Shown one piece after another: positions 49,880-62,900 of a stretch of DNA of 64,000 nt. A model generated the notes under the pieces. That model was not told where the DNA came from. It was given only the letters and a program-made list of their open reading frames with translations, and did no database searches. Positions within the stretch are counted from its first letter, which is position 1, and each line of letters starts with the position of its first letter. Both the position numbers and the translations under genes were made by a program. The stretch spans positions 1,110,501 through 1,174,500 of the forward strand of contig JAFEUB010001051.1 of the NCBI GenBank assembly GCA_024529925.1. The letters run 5' to 3'. This DNA comes from Ophthalmolycus amberensis (Eukaryota; Chordata; Actinopteri; Perciformes; Zoarcidae).

Positions 49880-50590
49880 TTGCTGGAAATATTACATTTA
49901 TTTATAAAATAGATATATTAAGACTTTATATTGTCACTGTGCAAATAAGAGCAAACACCATAAAGCACTTTATAATGTTTGACATTAAACATTGAATTGT
50001 AACATACAGTATGATTACATATTACCTCAGAATTAAAAAAAGGTTTTTCAACATTTTTTCAAAGCAACACTAAGAAAATATATTTGCATTATGCTGATAG
50101 CATTTACCACAATTCATTTCAATCTTCAATCATCGAAGAAAACAGGCAATGAAATAGTACATGATAGCACATTTATCAACATTACTTCTGCACTTAATAA
50201 CTAGCAGGATAAAATGCAAACCTAAAGATAAGTGTTGTGTAAAAATTCTACCTTTACACAGTAGTTTGATCATTAAATCAACTATACTGATGACATGCAA
50301 CCGTCAAAACTATAAATGTTAAGCACTGCAGTTCTGCAGTTATACACAGTATACTGTACATAAATACATTATTATCTTTAAAACTTTACTGACAATATCA
50401 TGCTTGCTCATTTAATGTCTTTTTGACAACCACCACTTTTGAAAAGCAATACATGCAGGCAAAAAAACAGGAGACAAGCAGAGTAGGTCCCTTTACAGAA
50501 TATGATATATGTTCGCCCATCTTTCTTCTTGTACATAATGAAGTTCAAGAGACTTGACAGAAAGGAGGATTTAAAGCAATTGTTCTGCCT
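49880..50590 (-). terminator. Probable 3' UTR and poly(A) signal of the - strand gene
   Basis: AATAAA on the - strand at 49897-49902 lies about 690 bases after the stop codon (50591-50593), in AT-rich sequence. A weaker ATTAAA occurs near 50412 and could give a shorter form. The 3' UTR end is inferred. Confidence 0.45.
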
Positions 50591-53500
50591 TCACAATTCT
50601 GTCTCTTTTTCTTTGCCTTCACCTGTTTCTAAGTAATATTCATCATCTGTTGTCGTGTCTGAGCTGCTGTCTGAAGACTCATCAAAGGTACGAAGGCTGG
50701 ATACATAACCTCTGGAGGGCAACAGCCCTCTGGGGGACAGGTTGTCCACTTGCTGTGATGCTCCTGGTGAACTGGGGGAGGTGGGGGAGGAAAGGCTGGG
50801 AGGTTTTGACATGCATCTGGACACTGGTGACAGGGGAGAGGTTGGAGGAGGGGTTTGAGGAGCTTCTTTATCCCATGCGATGTGACAAGTGTTCATGTTA
50901 GGGCTCCAAAGGTGGGCTGACTTTGAGGTTGTAGTTGTTACAGGTGGAGAAGGAAAGTCTTCTGAGCTCCAATTCGCTAAGCGCCTCGTCAGTGATCGAG
51001 GAAGAGATTTGGATCTCATTTTACCAGGGTCGCTGGTGAAATATGACAGTCGACAGTCCTTACTGGGCTGGCAATCATATTCTGTGGTCCAATCAGGAGT
51101 AATAGACCACTGATCCAAGTCCTTGCCAGCGTCTCCACAAGTTAATGCAGAGTCAGAGAGGTCACCCACACTCATGAACCTGGATCCAGTGGAGATGCGC
51201 CCAGGCCCTGAAGGACGACTGGACAGTACCGAACTCACAGAAAACGACCTCCCAGGCTCAATGCCATACTTTAAGTCTGCATAGGAGGATGCCAAGCTGT
51301 CCTGTCCTGGACCTGCACTTGGAGGACCAGTGGATGCCCGGCTTCTTCTTGAACCCCCCATGCGGATTCCCTCTCCCGGCTCACATGGTGAGGGGGATTC
51401 TCTGTGACGCTGTAGCTTTGGGCTATAGAAGACACTGTCGTCTGTAACATCCATTGAAGACAATTGGGAGACAGGGGAGACAGGGGAAAGAGAGAAGAAG
51501 GGGGAGAAGGGGCTCCTGGGACTGGATGTGGACTTCCTGAACTGAGTGGGATAGTCAGCAGAGGGACTAGGGCTCCTACAAGGACTGGGATCTCTACAAT
51601 AGAGGAACTGGGTTGTTGCTTTATAATCTGTCCCGTTGTCTTTGTAAAAGTCTAATTGGTGCGTTGTTGGGCTGGTTATTGTCAAACGAGGTTGGTTTTG
51701 ACTTTCCATGTGTTCTGCACAAGCAGTTTGCTCGTCTCGGTTAGTTGCCGGAGTTGATTTGTCTGACCAAATGTAAAGCTCATCTCCTGCCATTGTACTC
51801 CCAGCAACTGAGGGTGGTATGACAGTGTATCTGTTTTGTGTTGCCCATCTATTGGTAGCATCTGTTCCCTTCTCGTTGTCCATAAGCAACATCCCTTCCT
51901 CCTGCTCTTGCTGCACTAGCTTTTGGGTATTCTCAACAGTGATATCAGTGACATCACTTGATCCACTGACAGGAGGCGTTTGAGAGGCTCGCTTCCATTT
52001 CCATGGAAACAACATATCATCATCAGACCGTCTGGCGCTGAATGTTTGTCTCAGTCTGTTAAAGACCTGGTCAATTTTGGTATTAGTCTTGCTGGCCTTT
52101 TCGGACTGTGATATTGACAAACTGGAGTTTGGTGTGCTGACACTTTTCTTCATAGCAAACCGGCTTCTCTTTGGACTTTGTTCATTGTTGCTCTCCACTG
52201 AAAAAAATCTGCTTTTACCCAGTACATTGTCCTTCATTCTTCCGTTAGAGCTTGAACTGCTTCCACTGGAGCTCTGATCTGAATGACTATGTGGTTCTCT
52301 TGCAGCTTCCTTACTTTGCATTCTGTGTGACTGTTGACTTAACATGGTCTCCATAGAAGCCTGTGTGTTTGCGGTATGTTGCAACGGTTTAGGCGTGGTC
52401 TTCATTGGGGCAGTTGTAGCTGTATCTACTTTAGATTTAACACTGTAAACTAGAGTCTCAGTTACACATGTTGAGGAGGAGCTATGTGCCTCATGAAGTC
52501 TGTTGTCGATAAGTAATATCTGACCATTCTGGTAATCTTGGCTGTTGCTCTTGCTGTGATTATTGTTGACTTGATCAGTTTCTGAAACCCCACCTTTTGC
52601 ACGTCCATGGGTGGTGGTTTTGACTTGGAAAGGCAAAGGTAGGGGATGGGGTAGGCTGATCGGGGACAGAGGGGGTTTGGATGTGGGCAAGGTCATGGCT
52701 GCAACTGAATCAGTACACATAGAAAGATGTGGGGTATAATTTGACTGAGACTGTTGGAAGAGGGGTGATCTGGGTAATATAGTCTTAGTTTCTCCCTGTG
52801 TTGACCTGGTAGACATGAGGGTAGAGTAAGGTGGGGAGCTATAGCGAAGCTTATAACCACTTGAAAAGTCAGGAGGGAGGGAGAGAGGAGCAGAAGAACG
52901 GCATTGAAGTGAGCCAGACTCCACCGAGAGTGTCCTCTCCTGTCTGGGTGTGGTTACGTCCCTTCTTCCCTGGTCAAGGATCATAGTGTCAGTAGGTATT
53001 TGCTTAGACCTTTCTTGGTCTCTGGACAATACATCAGCAGGGTCAGATGACAAAGATCGATACTTCTCTCCTTTCACCACCTGTATGCTGGTTGTTTTTT
53101 GGCAAGGAGAGCAAAGATGAGATGCGTTTGTGGTTGGACTGCTTGATTTGTGAAAGGAAAAGATGGATGGAACTTTACATCTTTGCGGGGAGCTGGAGCT
53201 CGTTGGGACTTGAAATGACTCTGCTTTCTCAACTGTCACAGGCTCCGAATGCTTCAGATCCACTGAGTCCTCCCATGTTACTCGTCTCACTCTCTTTCCC
53301 TCTACACGGTGCAGTTTGTTTGGGTCACTTTCTGGGCTGTTTGAGAATGTCCTTCCCTCCTTAAGACTGGAAGTGACTGAGTTGTTGGAGCTAATAATGT
53401 TAGGGGTGGCAGGTGGGGCTAAGAGAGAGGTGGTAGTGGTGGGAGACGATGCAATAGCAGGAGTTACAGGAGGAGTAAGGAGGGATGTGCTGGAAGCAGT

Positions 53501-56500
53501 TATGGCTACAGGATGGCTGCCAGTGGCAAAAGAATAGCTGGTGGAAGCAGTGGATAATGGACTGTAGTTTGTTTTAGAGAAAACATTGACTGTGGGACTC
53601 AGACTAGATACAGTTTTAGGGTGGAAAGGCTTGTGAACAGAAGCAACGATTTTTTCAAAGCCAAGAGGTGTGGCATGGCCAGTGTATGGTAAAGCACAAA
53701 TATCGGTCTGTGAAGCAACTGGATGAGAGTGGATGGAGGAAGTAGTTTTAGTGTTTGGGGTTAGGGGTCGACCAGAGATAGTTTTAGAGGTAAGACCGTG
53801 ACTATTGAGAGTGTTGGTGGTAGCAAGAGAAAGAGATGGTTTGGGAAACTTTTGAGAGTCCTTGTTGTGTGAAGATGCGGGGGTGCTGTTGGTTTTGGAT
53901 GTGCAACGATTATTATTGTACTTGCTGCTGCTCTCAGTGGGTGTATTTGAGCTCTTGGGATTTGGCAAAGTAGGTGGTAATTCAGTTACGTTTGCTGTAA
54001 ATGAACTAGTATTTACATCATGCCTGCTGAGGTCTTTAGGAGGATGACGCAGCGTTGTTTGCTCTGTAGCTCTGCTAATTTTAGAACTAGAAAAAACATC
54101 AGGCAAACTATAAGGCTTTTGTGGTTCTCTGTTGTTCAAATTGAAGCCATATTGCTGTTTGACAAGCCTGTCTGATCCGTGGACAGGTGAATCCTCAGCT
54201 ATTCTTTGTTTGACGTTGTCGGTTCCTCCCTGTTTTTTCATAAGAAGGTTCATGTTACCTTTGCAAACTGACTCTGTTGTGTTATTGTTGTCTCGGTTAT
54301 TGGGGATTTGACTACTAAATCTTCTGCTGTCAGTTGGACTTGGAGAGGCCAAGTCTCTATTATCATTGCAGGGTGGAACTAAGGGTGTGTTTGATTTTTC
54401 TTTGATGTTCGTTGTATCATTGAGGGTTAGAGGGGCAGTACCTTCCTTGGTAACTTGTTTCCACCAGGAAGTGCCTGTCAGGGTGGTCTTTCTAGGGAGG
54501 GAATGGGTATTTAGGAGGGAAGACCGTTCATATGGGAAATGTCTTGGTGAAGAGGCAGAGCCCTCTGAGAATACATTTGTACTTTGGTCTGAACCCTTGC
54601 AGTTTTCTTGCCTCTCTGTTGGCTCTCTAATTGGAAATGCGTGTTTGAAACATGAAAGACTGGGCTGGGTCCTAGTCATTGTCTGAGCTTGTTGGGAAGA
54701 GGGTGTGTCTTCTGTGTCTTTGCTCGTGGGTGAAGCTGAAAAGAAGCGTGTTTCAAATGTGTTCCTTTCTGTTTGGTTGGAGGATGATGGGGAAATTATC
54801 GGCCCAGTTTCAGTTGTCCTACAAGAAATGGACGATGGAGAGCGTGGAGGCTTTGACCTCTCTTGTCTATTATTGTTGAGAAAGGTTTGAGAAAGGTGTG
54901 TTGTGAATAATTTTCCATCTTGATCACAAAGCGAACTGCTTACAGGCAAAGGATTTATCTCGGGGATGGGGGAGGCAGCATTAGTGTTCCTGCCATTTGA
55001 GTGACATCTTCTTAAAGACAGAAGCATCCTGCTGGTTGTTGGTTTCGAGCTTAAAGATGACAATCCTCCTTGATGACCAGTGTGTAGATTCCTCCTTTGT
55101 TCATTTGGTTCAAGGGAGAGGGGAGACACAGCTGTGGGTACAGGGCGTACAGCGCCTGCATACATTTCTTTGTTGTCCATCCTTCCAGAGTCTACATCCA
55201 AAGAGACAGTCTGAATTATTTTCCTCTTAGATTCATAGTCCAAGCTTGCAGGTCCACTCTTTGTTGACCAGCCCACTGTATTCCTCCTGGTACCCAGAAA
55301 TGGCACCCTTAATTGGGCTTGCGATCGATCTGTCAATAATCTGTCTATAGTCTCCTGAAAGCGTTCATGGCCACGGTTTGCCGCAGTGTTTGTCACATCT
55401 TGTAAACTCGCCTGGGCTTCAAAATTGCCCGTTACCTCAGGTCTTTTGGTCCGTCTTAGCCGGCCATTCCAGTGAGGAGCGAGAACTGATACCACAGTGG
55501 AAGACAACATGGCTCTAGTAGGGTTGGACAGTTCCACAAGATCAGTATGTTCCTCAAGCCCTGTATGGTCTTTTATATCTTCTTCTAACTCAACTGATCT
55601 AGTATCACTCGCTGGTTGTGGCCCACATGGAAATATGTACAAGCCATTAAACTCATGTGATCCAAACTCCCCATTTGAGAAACTATGAGTTATACTCAAG
55701 TCCCTGGTAATCTCTGGTTCATTGCAAACAACTGAGATAACCTCTTCTTTCTTCTTGGCTGGGAATGGTATCCTTTCAGATAATGTAGAGTCACTGGCTT
55801 TCTTTATAGAGGTGTGTGGTGGGGACGTTTGTCCACGAACCTGTCAAGAGAAAAATTATTAATGCAAGTGAACAGATATTGTATCCTGATTTATTTATTC
55901 ATGCTAACATCTGGAATCCACTATATATTTTAATGTTTTTAAATCAATTTTGATATCTAACAATTTATATGACCAGACAATATCTTACACTAGATGTTTG
56001 CATTGTTACCAAAGATCAGCTTTGTATAGTGGTATCATTAAAGCCTAACATTTTTCATATGCCAACTTTATATCATATGAATGCAAATTACTTGCATGCT
56101 GAAGTAAAATGCTTTCTTTTTACAGTAAGTATGCAACAGTGGCCTGCTATCTCAATTGTAAATTGTGTGCTGGCAGAGGCCAGAGCTTTGTTGAAGCTTA
56201 TTAGTTTCCCATGGTGTAGCTATTTCAGAGATTCAGGCCTTGACAAACAGGTTATTTTGAAAGACAGGAGATTTCCAAGGAGACACACACAAAAGCATAC
56301 ACGCCCTGTCCCTTCTAACGCCTAAAATAATAATCATTCTGATGTTTTTAAGAACACGCAATTTCACTTATATTGTGATGTTTACACAGATAATTACTTT
56401 GTGTGGATTCAAAAAAACTTGTTGTCTTGGGTACTGTAAGTATTGATTTGTTGGGAATATGCTTAACATTTGTTTTTAGATGGTGTTCTATGATTTCAGC

Positions 56501-59500
56501 AAATTCTTACCTGACAGCTGCTGTTCCCAGTCTCAACCTGCTGTGTTTCAGTTAAACTGGCAGAACATAAGAGAAGGAAGACATGAAAACCATTAGGCAT
56601 ACTAATTAGGATTCCACCAGGCACTTAACTGCATTTTATTTAAAAACATCGTAAAAAGAAAAAAAGATATGAAATAGTTTTGATGTAAAGTAAAAAAAAA
56701 AAAATGTTTTAAGTTTACTGTGTTTACCTTCATCAAATCACCTAAAAATGACACAAGGGTGCGTCAGTGTAACTATGCAGACCTCTACAAACATCAGATT
56801 TTTAACTCGATATTTGATTTTTGTATGAAGGAGATGTCTGGTTAGCAGGGCGCATCACAGCCTCTTATCAACTTTCTTTTTCAGCAGAAGTAGCGTCTCA
56901 TGTGTTGTCCTTGAAACACATTGCAGTGCAAGTACTACGTGACCATGTACGACCACATTACATTTGTAGCTAAAATAGCATGGGTCCAATATAATCATAC
57001 AAAATGGTTAAACCAAATCAATTTCTTCTTTTTATATTTGTATCGTTACCATAGGCATTGGTGGAAAGTTTTCTTCCATCTGTCTGTTGTGGCGGGGCTT
57101 CGAATGTCTCTCACTTATGAGAAAACTGCGCCGCTGATGTCCTAATGTCTTTCTATCTTATTTATGTCAAAATAAAATTCCTCCATAAAATGAAACCGGA
57201 GTGAATGGCTTGTGAATAGCTTTAGATTGTGTTATAAATCGCATGAAAATATATAAAATGACCGTGGTAATAAGGCGTTATCCCTTACTTGTTGCACAAT
57301 TGAGGCTTCTAGAAGCGGGCTTTATTATTGTTGTTACTGGATGTGTTATTCACATCAAAAATGAAGGCAGTAAGAAATTCCCTATCAGTTAATCAACCAC
57401 ATGACACGAGTTTTGCTTTCACTCATCATGTAAGTTGCACTGTTCTACACGTTCAGAGATATATGGACACTTAAATAGTTTGAGAGGAAAGAATGCCTGT
57501 GTAAACTCTTGGCTTTAGATGTTGTGTATTGTGCAATATTTCATTTTGAGATTGGGAAAGTTGAGGAATCGTAATTGTTAAATTAGGTTTGACACAGCAA
57601 GACTTCATTGGCATTGGGACCAACCAGCTAAAAACATTATGAAACTGATAATGTGATTGCTGATATAATTAACAGTAAAAGCTAATAACATACCCAGCCA
57701 TCCTGTGCTCTCTACTGTTTTTGTGAGAAACATTTGAGGAAATGGATGTCTCACAATTGTCCAAAGCAATGCTGATCAACAGGACAGTCAGCATTCCTCT
57801 CCTCTGTCCCTCTTTCCCTGTCAGTTTACTAAACAGTTTTCTCACAGTATGTGCACTGAAGTCACACCTCATAAGCATTTATGAGAGGACTTACAAGGTA
57901 TTTGTGTGTTGAATATGATAGCGCATGGATCACACATGGGCGTAGTGTTCACACACACACTAGATCACACTCAGTGCAAACTGTCTATATAAGGTCATGT
58001 TGGATGGCATGAAAAGACTGCAAGTGGCACGCAAACACTAAAAGGGGTGTGTTCTTCGCTTGATCCAATAAAGCCAGTTTGATCAATGACCTCTAATGAT
58101 AAGGGTTTTGTGCACACACTGCGTCACATATAGGCATGCAAATATGCTCAAGGGAAAATGTGCAGCACATGCATAAACAAAACTTCTCCACCAGACACAA
58201 TGTCAAAAGCAATTAAGTCATATCAGATTGTATCTCAAGAAAAAGTCCCTCAGGAGTGAAGCCTAACCTAAAATGACCTCCAACTGTCTTATATTGCTGC
58301 CTTGAGGAAGTACTGTTGCAAAAAAAAAAACAGCCCACTGGTAGATGATTAATGATAAAGTCAGGCTTCCTGAAAGGGCGGTAGGAACTTTATATCTTCC
58401 TAGACTGGATACCAGGGCGCGTAGTGTGAAGTTACCATACTAACAAATATGTGCATGCTGTTCACTCATGGAGAGACAAACAAACTAAATAATCACATGT
58501 TCAGCCCGATTCTTCGTGGTCACACAAGCGGGTGCACTTCCTTGTTCATACAAAAGAGCTGGCCCTTCCAGATAGTGTGTCACATTCTTGAGTATGCAGA
58601 CTGGGTTCAGTGGTTCAGTTACTGTTTGACTAAATGTTAGAGAGGACGTGTGATTTCAGTGACTCTGAGCACGGACAGCTAAAGGCAAACATGTAGCTGA
58701 GTTCAGCTAAATGCCAACACCCCACTGTTGGTATAGCAGTCATTTAAGATAGCAAGCAGTTCATAAATACACTGAATTTCATTAATACTTGGCTCAGGAA
58801 ATAATATATTCCTTTCCTTGCTTGCTTACCTGTGCAAACAGGGGTCTAAATTCTTCTCGAGTCTTAGCTCTGGCTTGTCAAGGCCTAGATTTCTGGAGAG
58901 TCTGAAGAGGAGGCAGGAGGTGATTCTGGGTCCAGTGGGCTTCTGGTTCTGGACCTTTGACTCAACACAATGGGCAGCCTCTTCTTTTCTTAGTCGGTCT
59001 GTCCTTAATATTAGTCCTGCAATAGATTCAGAATAGGGGATTATGTTTTGGTCACTGCTGTAAATTCAAAGATTGAAAAGAATACCGAAGTGTACAGAAA
59101 TACTCCTTGTATAACACATGTTGTGCATTTGTCTGATGTGTGTGTGTGTGTGTGTGTGTATATTAATCTCACCTTTGTGTGTTTCTTCCTGTCTGATAGC
59201 TGATGGGTGACACTGCTTTCCAGATGGAGTTTCTTCATAATGATCATCATCATAATGATTCTCCTGCTTGAACCTTTCACTGATCTTTTCATTCTGCTGT
59301 TTTCTAAAAAGAAACAAAATAAAAACAGAAGATTAAGATTTTCACTTGTGGAAAAAAACGTGCTGGTTCCAGCCCTAACGCCGGCCACAGTACAGCTCCT
59401 TAATGAAGCAGCATTCCTGTAGCTGCTAGCGCTTCTTCTACATATAGTTTGCCTTTCCCGATGGCCAGAATGTAATTTAAATTGATTTTAGACAGAAAAA

Positions 59501-59865
59501 ATGTGTCTATTGCCGCGCTCTAGCCTGTAAACATGAGGGCTGAAAAATAAAAAGCAAGAGGTTCACGCAGGCACTGTGGTCCGGGCGTAAGTGCCTTGTT
59601 GAATGGCAATTCAAGAGTGGGTACATTCAAGCTGGATATGGTCAACAGAGTGTGAACGAAGCTGCTTAGTGCACGTGCGCCGTAGCTACAAGGTAACCCC
59701 TAATTGCACAAACAGATAAGCTTAAATTGTAAGCATTCAATTTCTTGCCCAGCATCAAATGGGTGAGGCCTTAAGTATGGATGCAACTATTATTTTTACT
59801 GCGCCGAATATTTTAAATCATTAATAATTGTGTCTAAAAAAAGTTTAAAAAAATAAATAAATGAT

Positions 59866-59923
<58 letters not shown>

Positions 59924-62900
59924 ATATATTGCACGAGCACAATGTTAGAGACAATTTAAATAAGTGCCAAAGGTTCATCGAAGGGAAATCAAACAGCCGT
60001 GCTTCCCTCATCTTATGAGTTCTACAACCCTGGACTGATAAGCAGTAGTTATATAACAATTCCGCTCTGCTCACTCCACACTTTCTCTTAAAACCAGAGC
60101 TAACACTCCCACTCGCACAGTCACTAAAACATAAGCCACATACACATTTACTGCTGCAACCCGACGCTGACCCACGCTACTCTGCCAACTGCTGAGCACG
60201 ACGTACGACAGCAGAACAAAGATGAGGCGGTTATCTAAAGACATGTACGTCACCCAGACCTTTGTTCAATGAACATAAATTGAAAGCAATCGTCTGCCAC
60301 GTTACATTCCAGGATCCGTTTCGCTCTTTTTGATCTGATTGAGCAGTTTACTGTATAAAAGGTAGCCTGTGGTGCTTCAAGTGATCACAAAGTGACGCAT
60401 TTAGATTTCTTTCTAAAATAACAAGGAGCATCTCGGGCCTCTCCCTATCCGCCTTGCCTTCAGGGGCGACCTGAAGAACCTCATTAGAGCTTAATCTCTG
60501 TTTGGCTAATGTAAAAGCCGAACATGATATGACATGAGAGAAAAGCAGGATCTAATAAAAGGAGGGAGGGAGGATCTTCAACAGCTTTTTCAGTGCCAAG
60601 GATGGCATGCCTTCCATTTGGATGGTACAGAGTGTTTTTAATCCTACGTCTCCCCGAGGCAGCAGAAGAACAGCATCACATCACACGAATATCAGTGCTT
60701 GAAAACATGTCGGTAACCATGTTTGGACTAGTTGAAGCAGTAAGTGTTGATGGGTGATGTTTCCCTCTCATTTTGTCCACCTGAGCTCAAAAGGTACAGA
60801 AGTCTGAAGTTTAAGATAAGTGGTTCAGTCCATAAGAAAGTCAGAAAACTGTGAGAAATGCCCATCACAGTTCTTTAGAGCCCACCATTGACGTCTTCAA
60901 TTAGCTTGTTTTGTCCAACAAAAGTATAAAACCCAAAGATATTCCTTTAGTTAAGGTATAAAAGCAGCAAAATGTTATGTTTTGGGAAGCTTTCTTCATT
61001 GAAAAATGACCAACGATTAATCCAACATCAAAATTGTTGCTGATTATTTTTCTCTTGAATGATTAATCAACCAATTGAGTGATTGTTTTAGTCAGCATTT
61101 CAAGCACATCGTATGTGGTAGGTTTGTGGCTGCAGGTGTGATTACATAAAAGACACATTAATCCAAAACAAACAAAACCAGCTGTTCAAATGTCAACTTA
61201 GGCTCCAGGGAATCCCCTGATTGAGAAAACAATCAGCAGGCTAATCAATATTGAATATTTATCAGTTGCAGCATTGCTTTTAGAGTTGTCTGATTGCACA
61301 ACAACATTAACTGTAACAGTCGGTGTTAAACATGACTCAGGTCGGCCTGTCGTAGCTGTAAGGTCATCGGTTAGTGTGACAAATATACTGGAGGTCAGCA
61401 TGACTCGGATTTGTAATTCTATTTGGGTCAAGATTTATTTTCCTCCTACACATAAATATATTTCTTCATATCTTTAAGTTTGCATTTAAGGGCTATTCTC
61501 ATTAGATATTTACTACATTAATCGTTTGGTCTATAAAATGTCAGAAAACAGAGAAGTCCAAGTTGACCTACACAAATTGTTTCATTTGTGCGACCACCAC
61601 CCAATCACCTAAAAAGAAGACGAAGCAAACCAGCAAATATGTTTACATTAAAGAAGCTGTAACCATTGAATTTTGGCATTGTTGCTTAAATAATCAGTTC
61701 AGGTCTATTTGTTTTAAAATACCTGATCATGACTTTATAATTTTTGTTAATTTAGCTGTGCTACTCAGGAACTACCGCAGGAACTCCTGTAGTACAAGTA
61801 TCACCAATTGGGAATAACAGTTGAGCGGCAAAAAATTCAATCAACAACAACATTTTGTTAATCGATAAACGCTTTTAGTCATTCTCTAGTTTCAGACACT
61901 AAAATGTGAGGATTGTTTCTGCTGTTCTATATCATTGCATATCTTCTATCTTTGACTTTAGGATCGTGAGTCAATCAAGCAAAGCATTTCAAAATGCCAG
62001 CTTGGGCTCTGGGAAATTTTAGTGGGCATTTTTCTCCATTTTACCAGCATTTACCAGACATAACCGGTCACTGGAGAAAAATAATTGACAGATTGAAATA
62101 TCAAATATTTTGATGGTTGCAGCCCGCCTTTAAAAAAGGACTAGTTTTCCAAAACAGTTGTGGTGAGGGGACACTATGATTTAGTACGGATTTTATTATT
62201 TATAGCATAAAAAGGCATTTAAGTTGCTAATCCTGTGTTGACGAAACATAAACAAACTGCAACCTCCAGTCAACGCTGCAGCCATGTAGCGTGCATGTTA
62301 TTTGGGCTGTGAAACTGTCTCCGTTTGTTTTGATGGTTTGTGATATAATGCATCATTGTTATGTTAGGAAGGCTCTTTGGGCTGCTCCATTATGCCCAGT
62401 GTGTCTCATACAAGTATGTTGGTGTATTCTTCACTTGATGTCAGCCTCGCTGTGGGTGTGTGCCCATGTCTGCCAGCCAACACTTACATAATGGATGCGG
62501 CCTGAACTTCAGTGTGGGTGTGTACTCAACACTGGCAAATGCGTGCGATTTCTTCCAGCAAACGCAAAAGGATTTACACCCTAAACGTCTTCTTAAGATT
62601 GAACTTAATGACTTTGCAGTACATGAGCCGCAACAAAAAAGGCCAGGGCAACGTGAAACTTGTTCTGTTTGCTGCCACACCTTCGTTGTCTGTCAGATTT
62701 CCAGGGGATTTGTTTATTTACTGAGCCTATAGGTGGGTATACAGTAGGTGGGTTTAGAGGGTATTAGCAGGAGGATGTGCAGATAATCGACACAGGTAGG
62801 GCTCCAAATATGCACAGGCAGCTGCTTGCTGTATCTCTGTAACTCTGTTAAACTGCAGGCCTGGGGGTGCATGTATGAGCTCGCCTGCTAAGCCACTGAA

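Noticed and set aside
51464..55688. Several + strand open frames across the giant exon
   Set aside because: They are antisense shadows of the 5.25-kb coding exon.
57669..57878. Open - strand stretch with a donor-like GTATGT, between exons 3 and 4 of the giant-exon gene
   Set aside because: Exons 58830-59016 and 56511-56556 join in the correct phase without it, and its acceptor is weak. It could be a cassette exon, but nothing requires it.
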